NCBI RefSeq assembly: GCF_048128805.1
Contig: NC_136016.1
Span: forward strand, 5,284,001-5,348,000
Direction: 5' to 3'
Origin: Centroberyx gerrardi
Taxonomy: Eukaryota; Chordata; Actinopteri; Beryciformes; Berycidae
Length of the DNA stretch: 64,000 nucleotides
Positions 46,301-59,300 of the stretch are shown one piece after another (the stretch's first letter is position 1; each line of letters starts with the position of its first letter). A model generated the notes under the pieces. That model ran no database searches. It worked only from the letters and a program-made list of their open reading frames with translations, and had not been told where the DNA came from. A program made the position numbers and the translations under genes.

Positions 46301-49300
46301 AGAGCGGCAGCTGAACGCAATCGATGATGACTCGGGTGCCATGAGGTTCGGCTGATGACTCGCTGATGTCACCCAGCAGCTGAACAGAATATTTTGTCCA
46401 AAACAGACTCGAACGCTCTAATGTTGGAGAACGTTTACTGTCAAATGAATCAGAACAATTCACATTCCTTTAACCTGCTAGCTTGCAAATGAGTTGTCAG
46501 CCTCCCAATGCGTTTGACCGCTGATATCTAATCAAGTCTGTCACAGCGTCATCACTGTTTCCAGACAGATGTTAGATGTGCTGTAAAGCTCTTCTTGGCC
46601 CGACTGACTCTGACTCTGAGTTATTATACTGTTATTCCATTATCCCATTAGTTGTTGTGGAGCAGCTTCTCATTTTAGCCTTCCGTCCTTTTTCTTACTG
46701 TCACTCAAGGGGATTTTTGTTTTTACCTCTGTCAGGAGGTTATGTTTTCGCCCCTGTTGGTTAGCTTGTTTGTCTCTCTGTCAGCTGGAAATCGCTTATG
46801 ACTTATGAAATTTCCATGAAATTTGGTGAACAGATGGGCCACGGGCCAAGGAACAATTGATTCGATTTTGGTGGTGATCCGACTCTGGGACTTCCGCCAT
46901 TAGACAATTATCTTTTTTTTTTTTTTTTTTTTTTTTTTTTCACCATAACTATGAAACTAACAGAGACAGAGACTTCATTCCAAATCCTCAGGGTTTGTTT
47001 ACAGGGTCAAGAAATCAATTTAACTTGAAATTGAAGAGATAGGAATGGGTGTAAGAGCAAGTTGGAGAATTGCTCAGTGTTGGCGGAGGTATGCGCTCTC
47101 CTAGTCCCCTCTACTTGCTACTATTTACTGGATTAACCATTACCAAGACCTTTCTGTAGCCTGCATTGTGCTCATGTGTGACTAAATCTGAACTGACTAT
47201 GTATCAAGACCGCAATAGCTGATTAAGAGCTTATCTGGAAGGTGACAATCATTGAAGAAATATTCCAACTTCCAGCTTACAATGAGGGAGCAGGTAGGTG
47301 TTCAGGGTCTTGCTCAAGAACCCATCTGGTGGGGGCGCCCCGGTGGCTCACCGAGTAGAGCGCGTACCATAAGGCTCAGTCCTTCCCGCAGCGACCCGGG
47401 TTTGAATCCAGCCTGCAGTCATTTGCTGCATGTCCTCCCCTCTCTCTCTCCCATACCTTCCTGTCTGTCTCTCACACTGTCTCTATCAATAAAGCATAAA
47501 ATGCCTAAAATAAATCTTTAAAAAAAAACAAACCAAAGAACCCATCTGGTGATAGACACAACATTGGCTGTAGTGTAGTTCACTGAACCAGTCCAACACG
47601 CCGGGTTATAGCCTTTGACGATTGGCTGGAGTGCAGTTATCCAGTGCTGTTGCTCTGGGGATCCATGGGGCATTCCCACAACAAATCAGGACTCGCCAAT
47701 AAGTGTTGAAATATCAACACGGGCAGTTAACATGTAATAGGAGCCTGCAGCTGGGCCCAGCAGGAGCCATCTGGAGGGAGAGTCCCCATTGACTCCTATA
47801 CAGACTAAAACTGCTGGTGCACTTTGCCACAGTACAGTCCAGGAGTTTGTTCTTCCAGTTAAAGAGGCCAGTCATTTTGAAGATGATGTAATGTTGATAT
47901 TCCCAAATTTTTAATATTCAGCCTACATTATTACAACATTAGGAATTATTTTCACTACAGCGTGAATTACTGTATGCCATTATGTCTCCGCGTAGCCTGG
48001 AGGGAACTATTGTAAGCAATTTGCTGAGAGCCGTAAATTATGGAGAACCACTTTGCTTCCCTAATGCTTCTCCTGGTAGTGTGTCAGCTGTGTTTATTAT
48101 GAAACCGTAGAAGCGGGTGCGAGCGGGGCCGCGGGGGCTTCCAGCAGAGGTTTGGATGGTGATTTAGCCTGGCATAATCCCTGCAGTGGAATGCCGGGGG
48201 TCAGGCTCCTCCAACACGCGGCCAGGTGCTTCCCCCCGGCACGCTGGAAAACTCAACCCACCTCCCTGCGCAGACGTCATACCAAAATACGTAGTCATTT
48301 ATTGTCATGGAACATGTGTAGAGCTCTAAAATGTCAGATTAATGGCTAAGCATTACAGCGCCTTGTTAACCACAATCTGTTGTATGTTTTGAAGCTGAAG
48401 GATAGAATCGAGGCTTTTGAAGCTGTGTGACAAATCTCCTAGCAACCGTGGCTGATGCAGTCATGGAGGTCCAGTGGAGCACTGGTTCTGCTCAAATAAT
48501 GGCTAAATATATGACAAACGGATGCCTGAAAAAATATTGTTGTGGTGTGGCAGTGGGTCAATTCAGTAATGTCTGGTGAAGTAGATGTGTTTCCAAATGT
48601 AGGTTACTGTGACACAGTAAACTGTTTTGTCTTTAGCCCTAGTCTCTACTCCAAAACACTCTTTGAGTTGTAGCTTGAGATGCATCAGCTCAGTAATTCT
48701 GGTTATTTTCAACCTGGGCCTTATTTTCCTAGTTACTGCCATTATGCCGATTGATTCTGATCATAATTTCGTCAATTACTTCACTGTAGAGCTACATTTG
48801 CAGGGAGTGCTACTCTCTGATCCGATACAATCTCAAAATTAATCATATGTATCAGTGATGAAACAATCAGTTCCCAGTCAAAAATGACACAGAAATTTAC
48901 CATGTCTATTCAATTCTGCTGGGCCAAGTTGTACATTTAGAAACACATCCATGCTGTTCACAGCTATTATTGTGCAAGAGCTGAAGACCTCCAATATGGC
49001 CCCCAGAGGGTAAGTTACATCAACCAGAAAGCCCTTCATAGAATAGATTAGAATATGTACCAATACACAAGATCTGATGTAATTATTGGTTGTGCTAGAT
49101 TGGGAGAGTCCTTATATAGAAGCCTAGCTTGGATGTTATGGAGGAAAGAGGAGGTGGTGAGAGTGAGTATATCAAGTGGGCATCTCCCATCTCAGATGTT
49201 TGGTTGAATTAGACTAGTGACACCTCCAGAAAGATCATGTTGTAACCCCTTTCAGTGTCAGGGTTCCAAAGAGATGAAGTCATATGTTTTTTCTTCTCTT

Positions 49301-49865
49301 ATAGTTCGTACATGAAGGCAGGATTTGTGGTGACATCACCACAACGCTGCACTCCTCTTTCTCCTTAGTGGCTGGAGGTAGTGAAAAAAAATACTCAACA
49401 CCTGAATTTTGACAAATAGATTGATGGGGATAGGAAGCTCGTCTTGTGATTTAGGCTGATTAGAAGTGTATTTTTACATAATAATGTTGCCTCATGTGGC
49501 TTTTAGCTTCACATGAGGTACAAAAAAATGTTAGATCTCAATCCATAGTACACATTGAAACATAATCTACATTAAATGTATTAAAAACAAATGTGCATGA
49601 TCCTGATTTGTCGATAAAAAAGCACATTATTTACTGTGGAGTTCACAGTGAGTTTAGTACTTCAGTGTGGATTGACACGCTGCCATATCTGATCCTGAGA
49701 ACATGACCGGCGCTGTCCAGATAAGCCCCGCTCACTGGAGAGTGCGCTCCTTGCTTAGTATTTAGTGGACTCATTCATTCACCATTTGCCTCTAATTCAG
49801 TTGTGTGTCACATTGGTCCTGTCGTATTCTCATGTAATTTGTATGGCTGATGAAGAAGAAGCCTT

Positions 49866-49918
<53 letters not shown>

Positions 49919-50015
49919 CAGGGCTTAAGCAATTCACATAAACCGGAGGGGGGCGGGGTGCCCACAAAACAGGCTTTGTTACTTGGATTGAGCACTCCAG
50001 CCTGCACACACATGT

Positions 50016-50046
<31 letters not shown>

Positions 50047-50297
50047 ACACACATGCACTGCTGAGGCATTGAGCAGACAATGACGACAGTTTGTGTGTGT
50101 GTGTGTGTGTGTGCGCGAGTGCATGCTTCAACATGCATGTGTGTCCCTCCTCTCTGAGTGTCTCTGTATGTCTGAAGTGCCTCTACATCTGGGAATGTGG
50201 CTTCGCTTCAGGCTCCCACATCTGCCCAAACCAAAACAATGTCTCCCAAATAAAGATATGGTCTAGAGCCCTCATCTCTCTCTCTCCCTCTCTCTCC

Positions 50298-50332
<35 letters not shown>

Positions 50333-53300
50333 CCTCCAAGGTCTAGGGTGTATATTTCACTCCCCCTCCATCGAGACCAGCTCAGTCTTTCCATATCTGA
50401 ACACTCTCTCCTCGCTCGGTCTTACGGTAGTAATTAGTCGGCCAACGCGCGTGTGAGAAATTTCTTCCCCGGCTGTGCTTCTCGCACCCCGAGAGGCCCA
50501 GACACCCGCTGAGTGATCCCAGAGGGTTGGGAACTCTCTCCTCAGCCTCGAAACTCTTGGGCGAGAGCTGTTTGTTGGTCTTTCCAGTCTCCATTGGGGC
50601 CTATATGTAACAGCGGTGACGAGAGAGAGTCACCTTGTTCGTGTGGGAGTCTGAGTGGAAGCATTTTCTTCTTTTGCATGGGTTGAGGTCACTTGCGAAA
50701 TCTGAGTTTTTGAGGGCCAATACTGATATTTTTGGATTGAAGCTGCCGATAGTGGCGATAATATCTTTAAATTTGACCATTTTTATGCCAAACATTATTA
50801 GTATTTTATTCTTGTCATAGTGGAAAATCCTCTGAAACAGCATTTAGACCATCATGAGACAGTAAAACGCTTCACTGAAATCCAAACTAATGGAGTTCTT
50901 TTAGGTGTGGGATACTAGCCCCCATCCCATACCATCCCATACCTTATGTGTTTAAATAACAAATAAATAACAAGGGTAAGCGCTCTCTGCAGCCAAAGAT
51001 GAGTTATTCCCATGAAACTTCCAATAGTAGGGGAGAAAGTCAAGAAGCAACCTCCATCCAGCTCTCCAGAGTCGGACGTAAACAACATTGACTGACCGAT
51101 ATTGGATTTTTAGTGAAAGGGCAATAGCCTATCCGATATCTCAGTCTGACGCTACATTGCTCATGATGTTAAATTGAAGCATCAGCATTTGCTGCTGTCC
51201 TATTCCATGACAATACTGATTGGGGCGCAAACAGTGGCATCAGCAGTTGTGTGCGAACTGTCTAGAAACACAGGCTATACTAATATGACAGTGTTGACAC
51301 AGAAAGGGAAAGGCCGAGGTATTTATGAGCAAATAATAGGAAACAGACACTTCCCCTGTCTGTCACACCTCTGTTCCTGTACTCTGCTGACAGGACAAGG
51401 TAGGAGAAGGAGGGAAAAAAGAATCAGAGTGTACAGAGACGCTGTGTACCTTGCTACTATTTTAGTAGTAACTCCTGACTAGAGGTGGCCTACGCTCTCT
51501 GTGCGCATCTCATCATTTGTGGCTTCTGCTCCAGTATGTGCAGCTGCAGTGTGTTTGTGGTTTTCAAGACCCGCGTGCCTCTATATGAAACATTCAAATC
51601 TTAGCAAAATGGAAAAGCGTGATATTCTGCTATTTTTCAGGAAAGACTAATCAGTGTATTGGCAAAAGTGAAGACGTACCGGTTATGTTCGCGCCGAGAA
51701 TAGCTCGGGGTGAAGTGACTAAGAATCTCGATGCTCTCCCTGCTGCTGAGGCAGCACAGGACCCTTTCCACCTCATGTTCGCGTTCAGGATTCGCTCCGT
51801 TTCCAAATGGAAAGCGGACAGCTGGTCCGACAGACCTTGACCCCCGCGGACTCTCGCCTTCCCACGTCCAGATGTTTTCACGGGGGGGTTACCAGGGGTC
51901 AGGCTCCGCTTAGGCACATAACGTAACGGGACGATATACTGCATGGCAAACCACACGAGCACACACACACCCTGTCACTAGTCAGGAGGTACTGAGTCAC
52001 TCACTGAGGCAAGTGTGAGGATAGCTAGAGTTTAGAGTGGGACCTATCCAGTCTGTTGAAACTCTGGACCACTGAGGCTGCACATTTCTCCTCCTCCACA
52101 CAGCCGATGAGTGGGCGACTCACCGTTTCGCAATCCATGTGACCTCAGACGGTGACAGTTGCATCCAGTGAATCACCTTTTCAGGACAATGTTTCTATTG
52201 TAACGTTGCTAAATTGAAACTGGGCTTGAAAGCTGAAGGACCCATTCGTCACTCGGTTTCAAAATCCCTCCGAAAAACTGAATTTTGCGGTCTTGCTCAA
52301 GGTTGGAAACTGTTCAGAATCTTTACAGCGAAAAATAATTGCCTCTCTGACGTCAGTGGTAGAATCTATTTAACTTAAGGTTATTCTGTATATCATAGCG
52401 GGCCAACTTTGAAATTAATTTTACTGTTCCGCGGATTATTAGAATAACATGATAGAGAGTTATGTTTATGTGGTCTGACTTTAGAAACCCAATCAACACT
52501 TTAAGCCGGTCTTGGTGGGAACCAATTAAGTTCTCCATGTTTTTTCCTTTCCTAACCCCGAACTGAAGTCAAATTTTTCAAGTGAGCATCCTCTGTTCAA
52601 CATATTGAAGTGGCCTGTCTAACCCGGCTGTCCAATTAACATTCAGAGACACACTCTGTATTGCAGTACATTAGATCAGACGATATTTATGGGATGCCGT
52701 TGAATAAACTGCTTGTTTTATACCACATTTTCACCAGCAGTGAGATTATGCCCTGGGTTTGAACTCTCTCTGTAATAACTGTGAAGCTGAAGCAAGCAGA
52801 ATCTTTCCCGTAGGCCTCAGCCCGGCCTATTAAAGTCCAGGTGAAGGGGTAACGACCCAAGTTTACTACGCTGTTATTCCCCGACTGACCTCAAGGAAAG
52901 GCTGGCTATTTATTTAAAGCCATTTTCCAAGGGAATTGAACAAATTATTCTTAGTTTTCCAGGCAAGGAGCCAGTGTCACTGAAATGGAGAGACCATGAG
53001 GTATTTTGTTTTCCATAATAAGAGATGCTGCCTGTGTTTTTGGGGGTGTGGGAAAACGTCTGTAATCTGAGGAAGAAAACCCAGGGATCTGTGTATAATA
53101 CCAGGCATACCAATGAAGGTTCCTGTTTCTTTCTGAGTCAGCGTCGTATTTTGTTGGTTAAATGGATTCTATTATTTTTTATTTGCTTGCTAGCATTTAA
53201 GGTTGCAATTCGCATGAAGCTAGAGCATGTTGAAACCAAATCAGCGTTCATTAAAGGAAACAGCCACCCTAAAGCACTTTACCACTGTTAAAAAAAGCAC

Positions 53301-56300
53301 TTATTGGCGATGTACCTCGTCTTTCTTGGCCCGTGTTGTTGTTTGGTGAAGTATTTTTCTTATTCCCACGGAGAAAACATGACATCACATAGATATTTTG
53401 CTGGAAGAAAACATGCTGCTCTTAGACTTGTCAGTAAGCTCATGGTGGAGTATGAAAGAGAGAGAAGAGTAGAGTTCCTGCTTATCCTATCTGATTTTTG
53501 TTCCAGTGCCTTCCGTAATGACTAATAAATGTTTAATTAAACTTCAACTTTGATATAATCAGACTAGAAGACAGACAAGTTGAGTGCGGCTGCACGGCTC
53601 ACAGACAGCAGCCATGATTGTTGTGGTTGCTCCTCAGTCATCGGAGCCGTGGATGAATCCTTCTGTTCTCTGCCAGGGGCTTTTCTGGCATGCTGTGAAT
53701 GTGGAGCCAAAGGCAGTCTGGGGTTTATAAGGTTAACCATCTGGAATGGTGCATTATTTAATGTTGCATATGCCGAGACAAGCTGGCTCTTAGATTTGTC
53801 ACAGTTCCCACCACCAAGGTGCTCCCATTCACTCACTCATGTCTATTTTTCTGCTTGAGAGACTTGTCATATCCTCCACAAACATTCTGTCAGGAGGGAG
53901 AATTTTAACTCTGTCTCTAGTGGCTCGAGACGCTCTTCATTCAAGGCGTAGCTCAGCTTTGAGACGCACTTGAAGTGGACCTATGGACATTCCAGTAATA
54001 GTTTGAAGACAGATTTACACAGTAGGTTCAGAGTCAGTTTCTGCATTTTTTTTTTTTTATTGCGGTGCTGGAAACGAACCATGTCGACGAGCTAAAACGC
54101 GTTCATGTCCAAGAATCTCGCAGACTGTATCTGCGTCCTCCTGACCATAACCGGCCCACTCCCATCTGTCTTTGCCTGCCTTGGAGAGGCATAGCCGCTT
54201 CGCTCAGAGGAAAACAATACTCCGGTATCACTTTACTGATAATGAACATGTGACCAAACAACATTGTGTTTCACATTCCCAGATGATATGAGGTTTAATT
54301 GTATCTGAAGGAAGCCAGCAGGAAACTTAGCATGAAGCAGGAAATGCGGAGAAAACCCCAAGCGTCTCTTGTTACTGCAGCGCATGGGGTTCAGGTGACC
54401 GTCACTTTCACCCACGACTGGCTCTCCCTGCCCTTTCCTGTTTTCATCCAATTACATGCTGCAAACAAATTTAATAACCCGTGTTGTTTGGCTTAGAAAC
54501 AACAAACAGCATTGTTGCAATGGGGTGTGGGACAATTGAAGGATGCCTTGCCTCTGCACACATTCATATAGCGCCCAGTCCTACTGTAACTGTATCTGTG
54601 TGTTTTGGCACCGATATTGACTTTTTTTTTTCGATTTCGTTTTCAGTATGCGAACCTCTGATCCTCTGTCACTGTCATGATTGGAAATAGCTTAGATTTT
54701 CTTTCATGCGCATGTTGGATCACTGCCACTGCCTCCATCACGCACGCTTTCTCACTCCATCTATCGGCGCAGCATTTGCATTTTTGAAATATTATACGCC
54801 TGCATTTTCGCTTGGAGCAAAATGCTGGACTGTTTAAGCGGATCCGTTTCTCGAGGGCGGAAGAGGGCCGAATATAACAGTGACCACCGAGACCATCAAA
54901 GGGAAAACATCACAGCAATGTTGTAGGAGACTGTGTAATTACATGCAGTCATAAGTCACCCGGGGTTGACATGGCTTCGTACTCGCCGCTCCTGCGGGAC
55001 CAGAAGACTCGTTTTCTCCTCTCGTCGTCTTCCAGGACAGCAGTTCGATCTAATGACTTCATTGTGTGAGGTAAAGGAGGGGAGCGAGATGCAGCTTCTA
55101 CCTCGAGGGACAGATCAGGCCTGAATCGATACAGCGCGCGCACTCAGTACTGCTTGATTACCACCGACAACTGGTTGATGAGATGGTAAATACCTAATGA
55201 AGAAAGGCAATGCGGTGAGGTTTGTTTAGTGCTGATGCTCCGTTTGCCGAAAGGTCAGCTCTGTCCTGGGCCTGGTGTCTAGCTGTGTCTACTGATAATG
55301 AATAGCATTCCTGTTAAACTCTAGCACCCACCCCACCCGACCCCACCCCCGCCATCCAAACACATCTCCAGAGTGGCTTCCCAAGACTGCATAAGAGAGA
55401 ATCCAAGCTCCATCAGCGGATTACTGGCTTCCTCAACCACGACCCTTTCCTGTTCTCATTCTCTACCACTTTAGGAGAATGTAAACAAATGAACTGACCC
55501 GTACTGTTTGGTTTAGAGACAACAAATGGCTTGCAACGGGTTGGACCTTCATCTGATGTTTAAACGCATCATATTAAAGGTAATCCCGACATCAACGTAA
55601 ATGCCCCGAAGCCTCATCCTCCTGTAGACGTGAGTTAAGGAGCTGTCTTTGGCCTGCGGGCCTCCTTTGAATCATTGCAGTAACTGGATTGTATTCCCTT
55701 CCAGTTCCTAAAACTAACCTCTCCTAGATGCTTGAATGACTTGGCACGGGTCCCAACAGCAAAACTGTAACTGATATGGAATTTCATCTGGCTTTCCCCG
55801 AGTCTCACAACAGCATCTCCACAATGTGTTACAATGTTCTCGGGGCCTGATGTTGTTTTCATGCTAATCAATAGCAGATGTGGTGCAGTTTGCCTACATG
55901 CTCTCCTATGTTCTTCAGCCGTACGTTCTGTGCACATACACTGACTGACTTTTGTAGCTCTGGGTCCCGGTCCAACTGCAAGACCCACGCCAGTTTGTTG
56001 TTCTTTGTGTGGCAGTGCAACTCAGCCCTCTCCGCTATGATGTCATTGGTTGCTGGTTGTGAAATACTTCAGGAAATGAGAACCTCATTGAACTCAGGCT
56101 GAGTCTTGTGCATTTCTTCTGTGTCTCTTGTCTTGCCTGATCTTTAGCGGTTTTGTTTTATCTGCAGAGTTATATCTCCAGCGATTATGCTCAATTATGA
56201 CAGACCCATGAGAAATAATAACAACAGTTTGGCTAGGAGCCGAGGTGGTGTTTATATTAACCTTCAAGTTGCTGACGAGTCTGTTTGGGGTTATTGCCAC

Positions 56301-59300
56301 TTATTGATACATTTATTGCTTTTTCTGTTTTGACAGAGGACAGCATCTCTGAGTCAGCTTCCCGTTGAGGACCTCAGAGACCCCCTGCCTCCCCACTGGA
56401 GATGCTACATGTCTCCACAAGGGCGGCGATACTATGTCAACACAGCAAGCAATGGTAAGAGCAGAAGCAAATGTAATGTAATAGTCTTTCAAGTTCTACA
56501 AAAACACCAGTTTAAAGCTGCAGCAGCTTGGTATGTTGGTGACTCCAAATGGCAGCAAGAGGTAACTGCTTGAAAAACCTCAATGCCCAGAAATCATGTG
56601 ATGTGACTGCTTAGGAGACAGTTTTGGTTCATCATTTCTTGTGGGTGGAGAGGTGACCATACCCAACACCAGAATTTAATTTGGGCAAAAATGGGGCGAA
56701 ACTATAGGGTCTCAATTAGGGGGATGGGACGCTCTTGACAATTTTGCATCCCCGATTTGCGATTTAGGCTGAGAGGATGGGTGTGTTTTTACAGTAAAAT
56801 CCTGGTGCAGCGAGATAACTGTTTTAATTTTGAGAATTTCTGCATACCAACCTGGCCAGTCTGTGATGCTTTATACCAAAGATAACAAAGGGACGAGAGG
56901 CAAAAGATGTCATGTTTTCTAATGTTTTTTTAAAGAGTCTCATAAAACATGCAATTTCCAGTTTTGATTTGTCACTTCCGTGCGCTGAGAAGATGTTTCC
57001 ACATACCCAACCACATGGGCTCTTATGGGCAAAACCAGGAAGTCTCATGGATCACTTCTTCATCCCAAACACTTAGATTGAAAATAAGGCTATGTTTGTC
57101 ATGAAAATGTTACATAGCGGATCATTAATTTACCCTGAATATGATACTTGAGCAGTTTCATCTGTCTGGAATACAGTTTAATGCCATCGGTCCCCTCTGT
57201 CTCCCTATGGCAGCGCTGGTACCAGAAGGAGACAGAGTACATCAGGGGCCTAAGAACTGGTAGCGCTTCTTCACCATGCCTTGTTTCTGTCAACACAATT
57301 ACCACTCTGTGTCTCCCCACAAACAGACACACACACACACACCCTGGCACTGAGACAGCTTAATACCCTCTTCTCTCCTGTAGACACAGCAACGCCTGCT
57401 TTTACTATCCCTAAGTGAACTCACAGTAAAGCTTGACTGATGACACTAATATCTTGTCTTGGCATGGCGGCAACTCTCATGCGCCTTTCACTTCGGGGTG
57501 TAATAAAGGTTACAAAGGGCTTGTTTCCCAGACGCCGCGCTCAACAATCACAGTCAGAGAATGACTCGACGGCGGGTTCAACCTGTATTCCTCACATTAG
57601 TGTCGTCGCCTCGATTACGGCGAGGCTTTAGCAGTCGCATCAAAGCCGCTCACATGGGTGCGTGTCTCCGATCGTGGTCGCAGTGGTCTGGTTGCGGCCG
57701 CGGGAGGGGATCTAAAATAAGCCGGGAGCTCCACCCAGGCACGAGACCGGGGAAGTCGCTCCGCCTTTCCCCTCCTTTTCCTCTCCATCTCTTTTTAGAT
57801 GAAATTAGACGGTTAACGCGCTAATGTCAAAGGGAGGAAACAAACCGAACGAAAGCAGCTCCGCCTTCTTGTCAGGGTTTTGGACTTAGTGTGTGTGTGT
57901 AGATGCTGTAACAGTTAAGACAACCTCCTAACTTTCACTTGCTATTCCCCCCTCAGTCCCCATTTCATTCCTATGGGGATTGTACAGATCTGTTTTGTCT
58001 TTATGTGACAGGGGGTTGGAAGCTTATCTTCAATAGTAATCCGGCTCTGCTATCCCGGAGGGACGGAGTCAGACGTGACGAGAGCGATGCGGCGGGGCTC
58101 TTTTTGTTCCGGCACGGCCTTTGTTTTACCCGTTTTCAGTATTTCCTTTGAGGGAGAACGATTAAATTTTCATAACTTTTTGCATAAAAAAAAAACCAAA
58201 ACACACACATCCGCAGCATCTACTGTATATCTCGGCACAAAATGAAAACAGTGTTGTTGCTGAGGTATTATGAAACTGCCCTCTGAGGGCGGGAGGAAAT
58301 CGCCGGGACTTATTTACTGTGTCTTCGCTGCATAATGAGAAAATTGAAGCAGGGAAAATGCTCCTTCCCAACACACACTCAGTCATTACTGTACTGGAGG
58401 CCCCCCCTCCGGTTCTTTCAAACTCACCACAGCGGACCTTTTCCAAACAAAACCCCATCTGATAACATTTTACTGAAACAATCGGTATTTATAGCATCTC
58501 CGCTATTTTAGCTGGACCTCCCTTTCTTTATGCTAAAGTTCAGCAAGATTAGATAGTAGCTTGTGTGTGTGTGTGTGTTTGTGTGCGTGCACTCTGTGTT
58601 TCTCCATTGCCATAGTAACAGAGCTGTGTGCGTGGGTGAGCGCTGCATGGCCTTGTGTTATGGTTTTGTTTCTTAGAGGTTTTCCCTTCCTGCATTGCTG
58701 TGTGCAGCGGTGCATCGTGCTGCGGTTTCTAAGACTCACCGCGCGTCATTCCCTGTCCAGCGGGTTGCTGTGTAAACACACTAAACCAAATGCTTTACAG
58801 TCCCAGCACACACGCTGCTGCTTTAGTTACCACAGACACTTGGTTTCCAGGTATTTATGAATGACTTCTGATTTATACTAAATTATAAATAACTTTGGTT
58901 TGCAGATGCATAGAAATGCTTTGTAGTTGGAATTTGTGGTGTAAACAGCATCCGGGGAGCCTCATGCAACAGTAAATAATTTTGCAATAATCAAATGTGT
59001 AAATTCTGTTTCATCCTTGTTTGGTCTGACACTATAAGACGAGGTCCTGTCAGTGTTGCTGCTCTCTCCTCTGTGGGATATTATGGAGTGTGAATGGACT
59101 CTGTGTTGTGATTGATAAAAACCAGAGACAGAAGGCCGCTAATGCAACAGGGGCGAGTGTCATATGGTTATGAATAAAATATAGCAGTGTCAAACCTAAC
59201 TAGGCCATTACTCCTTCTCCCTGCTCGGAGTCGGGGATATCTCGCATCACTTCTGGTAGCGATGGTAGACGGTATGCTGATGCCCTTTTTTTTAGACCTT

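Noticed and set aside
47332-47420. Possible tRNA gene, from the A-box and B-box
   Set aside because: No cloverleaf closes; the CT-rich body, A-rich tail and target duplication show a SINE.
49792-50138. Minus-strand frames with Ser-Leu and Cys-Val runs
   Set aside because: They are translations of GA and CA/GT microsatellites.
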